From contig CANTUV010000062.1 in NCBI GenBank assembly GCA_947685225.1, forward strand, positions 14,652,501-14,716,500: a stretch of 64,000 nt of DNA. Direction: 5' to 3'. The DNA is from Garcia nutans (Eukaryota > Streptophyta > Magnoliopsida > Malpighiales > Euphorbiaceae). Every line of letters begins with the position of its first letter. The first letter of the stretch is position 1. The notes beneath the pieces are model-generated. The model searched no databases and was not told the DNA's origin. It saw only the letters and a program-made list of their open reading frames with translations. Below are positions 34,259 to 46,214 of the stretch, piece by piece. Position numbers and translations under genes: made by a program.

Positions 34259-34348
34259 ATGTCGATTTGGAGTGTCCAAATCGACATGGATCCTAGCTCA
34301 TGTTGATTTGGAGTGGCTCATGTCAATTTGGACACTCCAAATTGACAT
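34259..34348. repeat. Two U3 palindromes in the Tat-type 3' LTR
   Basis: Perfect 12-bp arms ATGTCGATTTGG / CCAAATCGACAT with a 5-base loop (34259-34287), and ATGTCAATTTGG / CCAAATTGACAT with a 5-base loop (34320-34348). They lie about 110-200 bp upstream (minus sense) of the TATA-like box. The two differ by C-to-T type changes. Confidence 0.9.
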
Positions 34349-34617
34349 AAGCACTAGCTCATGTTGACTTGGACCCACTCCGACTCAAAACAAATCCAAA
34401 CCTTTTAATTTTCGTACAAAATTGTTCACAAATTTAATTTTGGGCTTTAATGGATTGGACTAGTTTAATTCAAGCCTTCAAATTAGGATTAGGCTATTTA
34501 AAATATAACGTACCAGGTTAAGCTTCTTAAATTTAATCTTGCCCAAATTTAAGGGTCTGCAGTTTACCCAATGTATTTTATTTAGAGAGTAAAAAAACAA
34601 CTTAATTTTGAGCTGTT

Positions 34618-34790
34618 CTTAGATCTGGATGGGTTCTAGACCCGGGAATTAGTTTAGGTTTTAGACCCGGGAGTTGGTTCAGATTCTAGACCCGAGGTTG
34701 GTTTGGGTTCTAGACCCAAGATTGGTTTAGATTCTAGACCTAGATTGAGTTCTGGACTCAAAATGGTTTGAGTTCTGGATCCAAAATATT
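34618..34790. repeat. Tandem array A, about 25 bp units
   Basis: About seven diverged units of GGGTTCTAGACCCGGGATTGGTTT. The early copies contain CCCGGG and CTAGACC palindromic cores. Confidence 0.85.
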
Positions 34791-35125
34791 TGACTGATCT
34801 TCTACCAGTTGAAAGTTATGCCTTTCTTCTAGCCATCAATTTCAGCTCTTCTAGTTGACTGACCTTCTGTCAGTTAGGAGTTTTGGCTTTCTTCTAGCTA
34901 TCAGCTTTATCTCTTTTAGCTTGAATAACCTTCTGTCAGTTGACAATTCTGGCTTTCTTTTAGCTAATCAATTTCAGCTCTTCTAGCTGACTGACCTTCT
35001 ATCAACTGAAAATTCTGGCTTTCTTCTAGCCATTGTTCCATTCTTCAATGGATTGTGCTAACTTTCTGTCATTTGAGAGTTTTGACTTTCTTCTAGCCAT
35101 TATTCCATTCTTTAATGAATTATGG
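34791..35125. repeat. Tandem array B, about 66 bp units
   Basis: About five units, each with TGACTGACCTTCTGTCAGTT at the start, GGCTTTCTTCTAGC in the middle and TTTCAGCTCTTCTAGC at the end. The last two units have a changed end (CCATTCTTCAATGGAT). Confidence 0.88.
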
Positions 35126-35290
35126 GTCTTTACCCTTTAAAAATGGATCTTTATCCTTTGGAGATTGGGTTTTTACCCTTCAAAAATGGATCTTTATCCC
35201 TTAGAGGGTCTTTACCCTTCAAAAATGGATCTTTATCCTTTGGAGATTGGGTCTTTACCCTTTTAAGATGGATCTTTATCCTTTAGAGAT
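35126..35290. repeat. Tandem array C, about 43 bp units
   Basis: About four units of GGGTCTTTACCCTTCAAAAA followed by TGGATCTTTATCCTTTGGAGAT. It follows array B directly. Confidence 0.88.
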
Positions 35291-37343
35291 TGTCCGGCAT
35301 TGACTTCAGCTCTTCTAGCTTGACTGATCTTTTGTCTTTTGCATCTTCATTCTTTTAGGGTTCTTACTTTCTTCTAGTTCCATTCTTTTTTGTTCTTCCT
35401 TTTGCAAAAAAATTCAACTATTTTTTAGCTAGCCCTTATATCTTCTCTTTGCCCCTACGTGGCAAAATATTGAAAGTAAGTTTAAAAATATTTTATACAC
35501 TCGTAAACTCAAAAATTAAAAAGAGGAATTTTGCCTCCCCCCCCCCTATGTAGGCTCAAACCAATGATTTTATTCTCATATAAGCTTTGATTGATGTTTG
35601 CATTTTGTCCGGTTCTTTATACAAGCATGCATTTCCATTTTTGTACAGTGATAGGATCTTCCTTAACCAATGAGCCTTCCATGCCTCCTGATTCCATATC
35701 TACTTCATGTTTGCTTCATAGGGTATTTATTGTTCACTTTAATAAAGAATAGATAATGCAAGATAAAAAATACAGTGTAATATGTTTATGTATGCATGAT
35801 ATGCATGAATAATACTTACAGTGATTCTATTGACTCACAGACTGAGGTGATCAGCTGAAGTGCTCCAATAGATTCCTTCTAGATGTTCATCCAGATCTTG
35901 CATTAAAATAGCAGAAGACTTTTCATCTATGGCTTTTTATCTTCTAGATGTACAAAGTATGAGTAATGGAGGCTCCAGCAAGGTAGAGACACGAGAGACA
36001 TCCATTTGGTTGGCAACTTCTTCATGACATGACCTTGCAAGTGATCCTTTCATTAGCACTTTTTTGCCCATTATGTCCTTTGAGGTTCGATAATGCAACA
36101 TACTTCCTTTAAGTTGAAAGATTTGTATGACAAAAAAATATTTTTTTTAAAATCTCAAAATCATATTTTTGCTTTGTCAAATCAGTGTCAATTTACCTCA
36201 GGACTCGACTTTCTCAAATCAATATATCTATAACATGATAACCTTAGTTACCATACAAAACTCAAAAATCATTTCCATTTTAAGCAAGAACTGTTGCACT
36301 TCAGATAGGCACATATACATTACTTGGCTAAATGTCCCATTTAGTTTAAATATTGTCTATCTTATATGCATGCTTATTCAATCTCCACTAATGGACTCCA
36401 CCTACTAAGAGAGATTAACAAGTCTTTAATAGGCTTGAAATGGGGTCTATAAGGGATATGGGTTAAATGAATGCCATTTTTAAATTGAAGCTAATGTGAC
36501 ACTGCAGATAAATCTTCACACTACGAACTTCTTCTCAAAACTATATACTATTGGAAGCATTCTTAAATTTTGGGCACCATTTTCTCCTGTTAGGCATCCT
36601 GTTATCTAGCTTTATGAAAAGCCAGAGCTTGAATATTCTTACATCTTGCTGGCAAAAATCTATATTTAATTAGTACAATCTTGATCTTTTTCTTTTTGCA
36701 AAAACTCAAGACCATTATTCTGTCCATTTCTCCTTTGAAATATCAAGTTTAAGACTTTCAAGATTGTGAACTTGGAGCTATGTTGGATAAAAGATAATCT
36801 TTTCCATATTGTCTAGTTTTATTTGAGTCTTTGGCTAGGTTAGACCAATTCAAGTCAATTTATTCTCATAAACTAAGTGGAAGTCTTTTGCTACTTCAGT
36901 TAAAAAGAAATATGTTAGCTTTTTGAATTGCCCTTGTTGGGTTTTACTTGCTTTCCTTTTCCTCCTTCTTGTTTTCTTCCTCTTTTCTCTTTTCTTTTTC
37001 TTTCCTTGTTTCTTTTTTTCTTCCTTTTTTTATTGTTGTTGTTTTTTTCTTTTTTCTTTTTTTAGCTCTAAGAAAGTTGTCTTATCGGCACCATTTTATG
37101 CTTTTGATTATGGATGAGTGGAGTAGAGTGAGTCTACTTCAGTGAGGATAAATACTTCATTGTCTTGACTTTATCTTAATGATGAAAGAGATTAGAGATA
37201 TTAAATCTAGTTCAAGTAAACTCCAACTATCTTTATGGTCTTGACTATGCATCCTTTTCCTTGATCTTCTTGCCCCTTTATCTCAATGATCATTAGACTT
37301 GTCATAAATGTCACAATAGCTTAGGGTAGGTTATCGAGGTTCA

Positions 37344-37348
37344 CAAGT
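37344..37348. other. Probable target duplication CAAGT of the solo LTR
   Basis: CAAGT here and CAAGC at 39346-39350 flank the solo LTR; they differ by one T/C change. Confidence 0.5.
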
Positions 37349-39345
37349 CGTTGCGCTCTAATTAATACTACTACAAAGCAGCACTCGCAAGTATATGAGG
37401 CTATTGTGGCAACGGTGATCACTTCAAGGTCGTCTCACAAGGAATGTATTATTTTGTAATAGTTTAATTAAAATAAAATATTAAAATTTGAGTGTGATAT
37501 GTTGTAATGGTGAAAAGTAATTAAAATTTAAAAGTAAATTGAGTAATGGTTGTGAAAGATTAATTTAAATTCTTGGAATCGTACCTAGGGTTTGTAGATC
37601 AATTTAATCAAAGGTTAAACCTCACATTATCCATTAATATAACCTTGTAATTTAATTTATTCCTTGTGTTTAATTAGCAATTACCAATTTATTAGTTCTC
37701 ACATTCATGAATTAACAACAACCAATTGTTTTTGAATTTACAAATTAATAGAACCCTGGAACTTATATTTCTAATTTGTTCTTAGGGTAGTTGATAGCAT
37801 AATTCTAATATCAAATTTCTACTCTCGGTCCATCATTCAATTTTAAGAGATCAATGGGTGGCCAATCTATCAACTTCACTTTCAATCCAATGCAATCAAC
37901 TAATATTACAAGGTATATTAATGGAAATAATCAAATTAAGTCATTTAATCAAATTTACTACAAAGCATAGGAATGGGTAATTATGCTCATCATCATTTCA
38001 AAACAAATATTCATCTCAATATAAATCAAATCAAAATTATCCATTGAAATATTAATGTTCATATCAAACAACAACAATCTATAAATGAATTAAATGAGAG
38101 AATATGAAAAACCCCTTGAAGATGCCAAGAGTTGAACTTCTTGTTCTTCCTCTTAGCTTCAACTTGAATGTGATGAAGAACTCCCAAGCCCTCCTCAAAC
38201 CTTCAATCAATTGTTCTACCTTTAAAAGATAAAATACAAACTCTCTCAAGCCTCCAACCCTTCAATCAAAGCTTTCTCCAAACCCTAACTCTCTCAAGAG
38301 CTTGTTCACCCAAAACTATCCTAAAAATTTCATGGTCTTGTCTATGGAAGAAAATGGAAATGGATGGAAGGAAGATGAAGATGTAGATGGTGATAAGAAT
38401 GGTGTCTTGAAAAACCAATGAACAAGATGAATGTATATAGAGAATAGCTCTTTTGAATAAGTTCCAACATGTATATGCCTCTTCCTTTTCTTCCAATTAT
38501 TTTTTAATTGCTAAGACAAAAAGAATTTGCTTTCCCACTCACCTCCATACTCCTTACTACCCTTTTTCTGCTCTTTTATTATTTTTTAAATCTGCATCCC
38601 ATAAATTAGATCACCTTTTACTTCTTTTATTATTTCTTTTTAAAATAAAATTCTTATTGTCTCCCATCAGACTGTGCCAATAATTAAAGAGGTCACACAG
38701 GATACGACCAAGTCATGAGTGACTTGGCCATGTCACTCAACTTTCATTTGGACATAGCCAAGTCATGAGGTCGTGTCCCTTGTTGCCTTCAATGTTTGTT
38801 CTTTGTTGGGAGTGACACAGCCAGTGACTTGGCCATTTCACTTGGAAGTGTCCACTTTTGCCTCTTTTCTTCTGCCTCTCTTTTAGTTGCTCTTCAGGTC
38901 AAACATGGCCAAGTCTCTGGCCATGTCACAGTGGCTTGGTCGTGCATATGCATGTGTTTACCTTTGCTCAAATTTTCTTAGGGACACAAACAATTTGATT
39001 TTGTCCTGGCCATGTCATGTGACACGACCAGTGACTTAGCCGTGTCACCTGTGTATGTTAATGGCTACCTACTTTTCCTACTTTTCTTTATAAGGGACAT
39101 AGCCAAGTTGGTGAGTGTGTCCACTTTTCTTGCCTTTGATGAGGGACACGGCCAAACTAGTGAGTGTCTTGGCTATGTTCAATTTCTTTCCACCAAATTT
39201 GGATCCAATAAGTTAATTAAAGCTCCATTTTTGCACTTCAACCTATATCATGACACTTCAAACAAATTTAAGCATAATTTTAAAGAAAAATCAATCAAAA
39301 GCCAATAAAATTATCCTAAAAACACATACATAAAAGATCATAACA
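37349..39345 (-). mobile_element. Solo LTR of a diverged Athila-type element
   Basis: Starts CGTTGCGCTC (TG changed to CG) and then follows the Athila-1 LTR: ACTCGCAAGTATA, GGTGATC, GGTCGTCTC, CAAGG. Its 38690-39180 part carries the same hairpin motif in decayed form, and the right end A/C-rich tail ends TAACA. There is no primer site to the left, where a full element in this orientation would have one, so this looks like a solo LTR left by LTR-LTR recombination. The edges and the duplication are imperfect. Confidence 0.7.
38690..39180. repeat. Decayed hairpin array in the solo LTR
   Basis: At least seven recognisable arms (GACTTGGCCATGTC, GACACAGCCAGTGACTTGG, GACACGACCAGTGACTTAG, GACACGGCCAAAC), mostly changed at CG sites. 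Same position in the LTR as in Athila-1. Confidence 0.8.
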
Positions 39346-39350
39346 CAAGC

Positions 39351-39838
39351 CAATAAAAAGCAAGCTAAAATCTTATGAAAGCTTAAAGGGACAAGCTAGA
39401 GATTGATATTTAATTGGGTGGATTCTAGTTATTGGCTTACAAAACAATGCCTAGATCATTTCTCTCTTAAATAAGTAAATTTTAATTTCACCTCAAAAGT
39501 TCATCAAAGCATATTCTAAGATTGACTAAAACCTAGACACTCATAATTATGCTGGAGCCCTCCCTAAAGAAACATACACAGCTTAATACTATAGAACAAC
39601 TCCCTCACCTAGTAAAGCCATTCAGATTATGATGCATAGATACACTAATTCATGAATATCAAGGTAGATTCATTATCAGTTGAGCACCAGAATGAATAAA
39701 GACCAACAAAATTTTAATAAAAATAATTTATTCAAACAATCTTAATTTGAAAAACAAAATTGTTCTAGAAAAAACCAAATAAGCCAAGGGAAGTTTTATT
39801 GATTTGAAGTCGAAAGAGGCTTCATCTAATTGGACATG
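39351..39838 (-). other. Tat-type internal spacer
   Basis: About 490 bp of AT-rich noncoding sequence between the solo LTR and the gag end. Confidence 0.5.
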
Positions 39839-41263
39839 TTAGGGGCAAGGACCAAAACTAGTAACCCCTTCCTCAGTAGTTTCTCCATCTATATCTTGAA
39901 AAGATGACAAGACAGAACTTTTCATCAATCCTTCTTCTATCATGAAGGTCGTTAGCGGTGGCACTCTTCCAAACTTAGGTAATAGATTATTTTTGGTGTT
40001 GGGCATGTTAAGTTCAGGCAACTTTTTACTGTCAATCAAATTTTGAATCTCATATTTTAGTCACAAGCATTTTTCTATCTCATGTCCTTGTGTCTGATGA
40101 AATTTATGAAAGGCTTTAATATAAAATTTTTGTGGTAAAGGATCGGCAAAGATCAAGGGGCCAATGGCTATAACAATTCCTATTTCTGCAGTTTGTTAAA
40201 AACCCAAGACAAAGGTTTTCCTAAATTTGAAAACTGTCTTTTATATGCTTGACCAGTTGTATTGACATCTACTACATTCAGTGTGCCACTGTCTTCTATT
40301 CTGTATTGACAAAGGTCTCACTTCTTCTCCCAGAAAAATGATTCTTCTCTCTTTTCCATTCTTCTATCTGTAAACAAGCTTGAAGAAGATCTTTAAAGTC
40401 CCCAATTAGGTTGTGGGATATTCGTTCATAAAGATTAGGTAGAACCCCTCTTACTATCATCCTAAGCTAGTCTGACTTATCGGGCCTCTTCTTGAGTAAT
40501 GCAGCCATATTCCTCTATCTCTTTACATAGTCAACAAAATTCTTGTTCTACTTTTTCCTGATTGACTCTACCTCCATCAGGGTAACTTCCAATTTCACAT
40601 CATACCCATACTACTGTAAGAAGGCTTTATACAGTAAATTCTAGTTCTTTTGAGTACTTTCCTCTAAAGTATTAAACCAATTCTATATAACAGGGTCCAA
40701 AGAAAGCATAAAATACCTCAAATTTAGGCTTTAGTAGCTCTAGCAGACTACGTGGCAGTGATGTACTGCTTAACAAACAAGTGAGAATTTCATGCACCAT
40801 TGTACTTAGCAAAAGAAGGCATTTTGAACTTGTAAGGGACTTCTTCATCTTGCTTAAATAGTTTGTCTACCTCTGATACCTCCTCAGCCTTCAGCTTCTT
40901 TTCAAACTTCTTTTCCAAATCAGCAATCACTTTCTCCACATTCATAATTTCAATTTTCTTTACCGCTGCTTTCTCCATAGCCTTCTTCTCTTCCTTCTTT
41001 TCTTGAGGATCTTGAAAATATTGAGCCCAGTCATCATCATCATCATCATCATCAATTATCACATTGTTGTAATCAAAGGCTACCTCACCAACCTTAGTCT
41101 TTTCTTTATCCTTCTGCTTCTTAGTACTAGTAGATGCTTCAATTGTGTTTTCCAATAATACAACCAACTGGCTTTTTATGGTCTCAACTAGGGCCTCCTT
41201 CAGTTCTTCCATCTTGGAGTTGAATGCACCATTCACCAATTTCTAAACTTGCTCAGGATCCAT
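39839..41263 (-). pseudogene. Tat-type gag pseudogene
   Basis: The likely start is the ATG of MDPEQV at 41263, followed at once by a TAG (41243-41245) and then a readable stretch (NGAFNSKMEELKEALVET, Lys/Glu-rich coiled-coil region, KVIADLEKKFEKKL, PYKFKMPSFAKYNGA). The KFKMPxFxKYNG motif opens the retrotransposon gag domain of Tat/Ogre elements. Further left, with many stops, come residues resembling LEESTQKN, an SIRKK-like block and LRMIVRGVLPNLYERI. The end has PKFGRVPPLTTFMIEEG and stops at 39839. An eight-Asp run is encoded by a TCA microsatellite (41033-41056). No pol motif follows. Confidence 0.75.
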
Positions 41264-42488
41264 CACTTTTGATGTGAATTTGACTGAATTCTCACTGAAC
41301 TCTGAGTCACTGACATAGGTCGGATTGTCATAAGCTCTTGAACTGATGTACTCTAGGTATGTGTGCCAAAAAGGATCAATGGCATGTAATGTAATGAATG
41401 TATGCATGTATACATAAATAATAAACAAATAAACCAAAAAAGTAGGAAAGACCCTTCCAACCTTATATCTTTCACACATGAATGGCGAGTCTCTTTTTCT
41501 AAGTATATGGTCAATAAAATATCAACATGGGATATCTTCTTTTCAAAAAATTCACTCGAATGGTTTAACCAATAGTTGTATTCTCAAATTTAGAAGTCAA
41601 TCTATGATAATTTCTATTAATTAAGTCTTAATCCATTGGATTAACTAAAAATAGCTTTTATGCTATATTATGGATTAAAATTAAATTAAAAGGTTTATCA
41701 TAAATAGATTTCCTATTTGAAAAAATAACTAATGATTTATGCCACAAAAAATACCCATAATTAACAATTCTTGGTATAAGTTAGGCCTACAATTAATTTT
41801 TAGTATTTCATAATTGACCTAACTAGTTGTAAGCCCATTTAAGAAAAAGGTTTTAGTAAATAATTTGATTTTGGGTCATAAAGTGAAGAGTGATTCAAAG
41901 CCCATAAAAATAGTTTGCATCAAAACCCATTGTAAAAAGATTTGTTTAAAAATAGATTTTGGGCTTTGAGCTTGGGCTATGAGGTGAAAAATAATTTTTT
42001 AACCCATCTTTAAAGTCTTTTATGTCTAAAGACTATATTGAAAAATTTTAAAAATAATTTTGATCTTTTGGGTTTAAAGAAATAAAATTATTTTTGGCTT
42101 ACAATATAATTAGGTCTTATTAGAAAAAAGAACAAACTAAATAAGTCATGGTTCATACCAAAATATATCAATCATAGTTAAAAAAAATCAAGCATTTAGG
42201 TAAAAACCTAAGGAAAGTAACTATGCTAACTATATGAGCTTTAGTCTTTAGGTTGAAAAGTTTAGGTTCTCATAGCAAGAATATACCAAATGGTATGAGG
42301 CTATGAGTGGTTATGTCATGCTCGATCTCTATATCTTGAGTGAAAGTATGGTATCCCTTATAAAATATAACTCGGGTAACATGGGCGTCCTAACTCACGC
42401 ATACAATGCAATCTAAATAATACAATGGATAATATTATAATAAGAAAGAATAAAATAATATAAAGACCAACAAAATTAACTTCTCTTA
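41264..42488 (-). other. Tat-type 5' leader region
   Basis: About 1.2 kb between the primer site and gag. A readable stretch runs into the gag start (41264-41479), but it has no recognisable domain; the rest is AT-rich. Confidence 0.5.
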
Positions 42489-42506
42489 TCCCCAGTGGAG
42501 TTGCCA
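42489..42506 (-). other. Tat-type primer binding site
   Basis: The minus strand reads TGGCAACTCCACTGGGGA, next to the 5' LTR. It resembles the TGGCGACTCC...GGGGA site of Ogre/Tat elements, which I recall as tRNA-Arg type; the tRNA was not checked. Confidence 0.6.
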
Positions 42507-42507
42507 C

Positions 42508-44241
42508 TATGAGCGATGATTTTTGCCCTCACTCCCATGTGGAATGGTTCTTATAACTTCAGTACTGTTAGGCTCAGGGCCTTAGAGAACATAGACCTAA
42601 ATTTGAAAGAAATTGAGTCGTCACCCGAACTAGCCAGAAAAAAGAAAGGGGTAGATGACTCGATTCCTAAGTAATCTCTAACCCCTAATGGGTTCAAAAA
42701 GTTAGGTACGTATGGGGAAGGTGAGAATGACTTCGCACCCCCATAACGCCCGATTCATTAGAACCAGCCTCCTTTTCATGTCTAAATATTATTAAATTCT
42801 TAAGTATTATAATATAATCCATACTACATATAAATTAAAATAAATAAAAATTCATTGCCTTGAATATCAAAGAACAAGCAAAAAAATAAAATGGGTACCT
42901 ATACAAGATGAAAACATACCCTTACAACCATATCCAATGTCCAAAACTAAATAAAATAGGACACCCACTATTTGGTGAATATACGTCCTTTATATTAATC
43001 CCAAAACTCAAAATAAATTAAATTACATTTAATTAATGAGATACCCACAAAGTGGAAACATACCTCTTACATTCTTGAAATCAAATTGATCAATATTAAA
43101 ACAATTAACCAAATAAAGTAAACCATTCAAACATTCACGATAATTAAAAGTAAATCATCCATTATAAACAAAATAAAATAAATTATCGCATGTAATAAAT
43201 CAAATAATAAAATCTAGGTCTTAATATCACATTGAACAATAGATATGCAAAACTAGGGCTTATAGGATTTAAATCATGGTTCTAAGGTTTAATAAATAGG
43301 ATTAGAGTTTTTAAAGGAAAATTAGGGTTAAGAATGCTAAGTTAGGGTTTTAAGGTTTTGGAAAATAAGATTTTAGGGTTTTAAGATGACAATTAGGGTT
43401 AAATACTTACAGTTCAGTTTCTGTCCAAGACTCATGATTCCACTACCATTGAATATTCGACTACTGGATGTTGATTTTAATAAGCTACTGTACGGGATTA
43501 TATTGATTCAGAGCATTGAAATTGCAATTGTAAATTTATCTAATGGCTACTATGATATTAAACAAAATAATGTTAATAGACTAAACAATTAGTGTAAAAT
43601 CAGGATTTAAGAAATTCAAACCTCCATTTATTGGTTCCACCAATATTTTACATTAATCCAATCCTTTTGTATGTACCAATGTTGAGTCTTGGCTGAGTAA
43701 GATGAAGATAGTAGCTACTGCCTTCCTATCGCGTATTGGTTTCTGCTTAATTGGTGATACTACTTGATTTTAAGTGTTGCTTTTGTTTCTGTGTTAATTC
43801 CTCCTCTTATTGCTAATCCCTTCTCTCTACTTTTAATTGTCTATTTGTAGGAAAATAATAGTTTTCCCTTAAACCCTAATATGCTAATCCATGGGTTATC
43901 TGAAGTCAACTTGATTGGGAAATTAAAATTGCCGGCTAAATTCTTTCCCAATTAGGATTCATGTCGATTTGGAGTGTCCAAATCTACATGGATCCAGCTC
44001 ATGTCGATTTGGAGTGTCCAAATCGACATGCACACTAGATCATGTTGACTTGGACCCACTTTGACTCAAACTGAATTCAAGCCTTATAATTTTCAGACAG
44101 AATCGCTCATAAGTTTAATTTTGGGCTTTTATGGATTGGACTAGTTTAATTCAAGCCTTCAAATTAGGTTTAGGCTCTTTAAAATTAACAGACTAGGTTA
44201 AGCTTCTTAAATTTAATCTGGTCCAAATTTAAGGGTCTACA
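42508..44241 (-). repeat. Tat-type 5' LTR
   Basis: Begins TATGAGCG (TG changed to TA) and ends GGGTCTACA. It aligns with 32785-34561. It carries the same telomere-motif patch and two palindromes at 43961-43989 (one arm mutated) and 44001-44029 (perfect). Confidence 0.88.
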
Positions 44242-44246
44242 TAATC
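44242..44246. other. Target site duplication TAATC, right copy
   Basis: Partner of CAATC at 32780-32784, with one transition. Confidence 0.7.
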
Positions 44247-45453
44247 CCAAAAAACTTCTGATCTCAGTCACATTCTTTGGTGGACTCCAATTCAATATTC
44301 CCTCAACTTTACTTGGATCAACTTTTATACCCTTTATTGAAATAACATGCATGGGGAAAGTCACTTGATCCAACCAGAATTCACATTTGGACAACTTAGC
44401 ATATAATGATTTTTCACTCAAGGTCTACAACACAATTCTTAAATATTTGTCATGCTCATCTTTAATGCGAGAGTATACCAAGATATCATCAATGAACATC
44501 ACTATAAACTGATCCAAGTAGGGCCTAAACACCTGATTCATCAAATCCATGAATGTAGCTAGTGCATTCGTTAGCCCAAAAGGCATCACCAAGAACTCAT
44601 AATGGTCATATCTCATGTGAAACATAGTCTTAGGCACATCTGCATCTATAACTCTTAATTAATGATACCCCGATCTCAAATCAATCTTGGAAAACACTGC
44701 AGCCCCCTTCAACTGATCAAAGAGATCATCAATAAGAGGTAATGGGTATTTATTCTTAATGGTCACTTTATTCAACTGCTAATAATCAATGCATAACCTT
44801 AAAGTGTCATCCTTCTTCTTTACAAACTACACTGGTGCTCCCCACGGTACTGGGGTGGATAAATTGATCGAACAACTCCTTCAACTGCACCTTCAACTCT
44901 TTTAATTCAATAGGTGCCATCCTATAAGGAGTAATAAAGATGGGAATGGTACCAAGAATCAAATTGATACCAAACTCTACCTCTCTCTCTGGAGGTAACC
45001 CCAGCAATTCATCAGAAAACACATTTGAAAACTCTCCTACTGTAGGTATACTATTCAGTCGAGATCCAACTACCCTGGTATTTGTAATATGAGCCAAATA
45101 TGCCTCACATCCCTTCCGAATCATCCTCCTAGATGATACAGCTAAAACAAACATGGATGCAAGGTGTCTTTGCTCACCAGATACCATAACATCTTTTTTT
45201 ATCATGTGTTTTCAAAGTAACACATTTTTGCTGACAGTCTACCACAACCCTATGTCTGGATAACCAATCCATACCTAAAATCACATCATACTCCCTAAAG
45301 GGCATCTCAATCAAATCACCGAGAAACTCCTCATCATGAATAACAACTGGACTATCTCGGTGTACCCTACTAACTATCATGTTATGCCCTAAAGGATTGG
45401 TCACCAGCACATCAAACCCTAATGACTCATAATCCATATCACTCACATGCAGG
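44247..45453 (-). pseudogene. Tekay-like protease and RT part
   Basis: Protease C-terminal half with LIEMPFREYDVILGMDWLSRH (45174-45446). RT with SVFSDELLGLPPEREVEF-like residues (44807-45205), a region of stops, then RYDHYEFLVMPFGLTNA and the catalytic FIDD at about 44485-44496 (44425-44637), CEFWLDQVTF and NVTEIRSFLGL (44185-44421), where it is cut by the Tat-type insertion. Several frameshifts and stops. Confidence 0.8.
45449..45453. other. Probable target duplication GCAGG of Athila-2, left copy
   Basis: The right copy at 53325-53329 is ATAGG. They differ by two transitions (G/A and C/T), which fits deamination but is not an exact duplication. Confidence 0.5.
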
Positions 45454-45745
45454 TGTTTTGTTAGTTTTTGACATAGATTTGTAGTTTGTTTATTATGATA
45501 ATTATTATTTTATTTAGGAATTTTGTTAGTTTTTATCGGTTTGTTTAGTGCTTTCATTAATTTTGATAGTTTTAGTTTATTTCAGTGTTTATGTTGTTTT
45601 TTATCCAGTTTTTAGTATGTGTTTATGTTTTGTTAGTTTTTGTTTATTTAGTTTTTGTTTAAAGTTATTTGATGTTTTGTTTTAGGTTAAAAAAGCCAAG
45701 GAACCAAGACTGAAGAAAGAATGCACAGTAGCTGACACAGGCAGA

Positions 45746-46163
45746 GGACATGGCCAAGTCACTGGCTATGTCCCATATCAAGTTAAAGAAGAAGAGCAAC
45801 TCACAAAAGCAGACACATGCAAGGGACACGGCCAAGTCAGTGGTTGTGTCCCTCCAATGAAGCCCAGACACTGCCAAGTCACTCTGACTTGGCCGTGTCT
45901 CACCAAGTTCCAAAGGAATAGAAGAAGCAAAACTCACAGTGGAAGACACAGGCAAGGGACACGGCCAAGTCACCTGGCTGTGTCCCTCCAAAAGGCTTCA
46001 ACACAGCCAAGTCAAGCTCCACTTGGCCGTGTCACTCAACAAAGAAGAAAAGAAGAGAGGCAAGCAGTGGTGGACACAGGCAAGGGACACGACCAAGTCA
46101 CCTGGCCGTGTCCCTCCAAAGAACACTCACACGGCCAAGTCACTTCTGACTTGGCCGTGTCCC
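45746..46163. repeat. U3 array of seven hairpins (Athila-2 5' LTR)
   Basis: Hairpins begin at about 45746, 45824, 45866, 45957, 45999, 46085 and 46127. The intervals are 78, 42, 91, 42, 86 and 42 bp, the same alternation as in Athila-1 when both are read from the TATA box outwards. Array end to TATA box is 43 bp. Confidence 0.92.
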
Positions 46164-46205
46164 TCATGAACTAAACGCGCAACGGATTTTAAAGCGTACG
46201 TTTCA

Positions 46206-46214
46206 TATAAAAGG
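46206..46214 (+). promoter_or_regulatory. TATA box of the Athila-2 5' LTR
   Basis: TATAAAAGG, within a conserved block ACGTTTCATATAAAAGG downstream of the hairpins. Predicted promoter of the element. Confidence 0.72.

Larger units (their letters stand above)
32785..34561 (-). repeat. Tat-type 3' LTR
   Basis: Begins TGTGAGCG and ends GGGTCTGCA. It aligns along its length with 42508-44241. It contains a telomere-motif-rich patch (33500-33710), a TATA-like box (34139-34146, minus TATAAATA) and two 12-bp-arm palindromes (34259-34287 and 34320-34348) upstream of that box. Confidence 0.9.
34562..37343 (-). other. Tat-type internal noncoding region with tandem arrays
   Basis: Noncoding on both strands. 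Three tandem arrays fill 34618-35290; a C10 run lies at 35537-35546; a pyrimidine-rich low-complexity tract lies at 36940-37065. Nothing else recognisable. Confidence 0.6.
32785..44241 (-). mobile_element. Tat-type non-autonomous element with gag only (TR-GAG-like)
   Basis: 11,457 bp with two LTRs of 1777 and 1734 bp, target duplication CAATC/TAATC, an Ogre/Tat-like primer site and a decayed gag. Between the LTRs there is no trace of protease, RT, RNase H or integrase; the rest of the internal region is noncoding and holds three tandem-repeat arrays and an inserted solo LTR. This is the structure described as TR-GAG (terminal repeats plus gag). The LTRs differ by many substitutions and small indels, so it is clearly older than Athila-1 but younger than the Tekay element it sits in. 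Confidence 0.8.

Noticed and set aside
36923..37145. Open frames rich in Phe, Leu and Ser that look like membrane proteins
   Set aside because: They are translations of a pyrimidine-rich low-complexity tract in noncoding Tat-type sequence.
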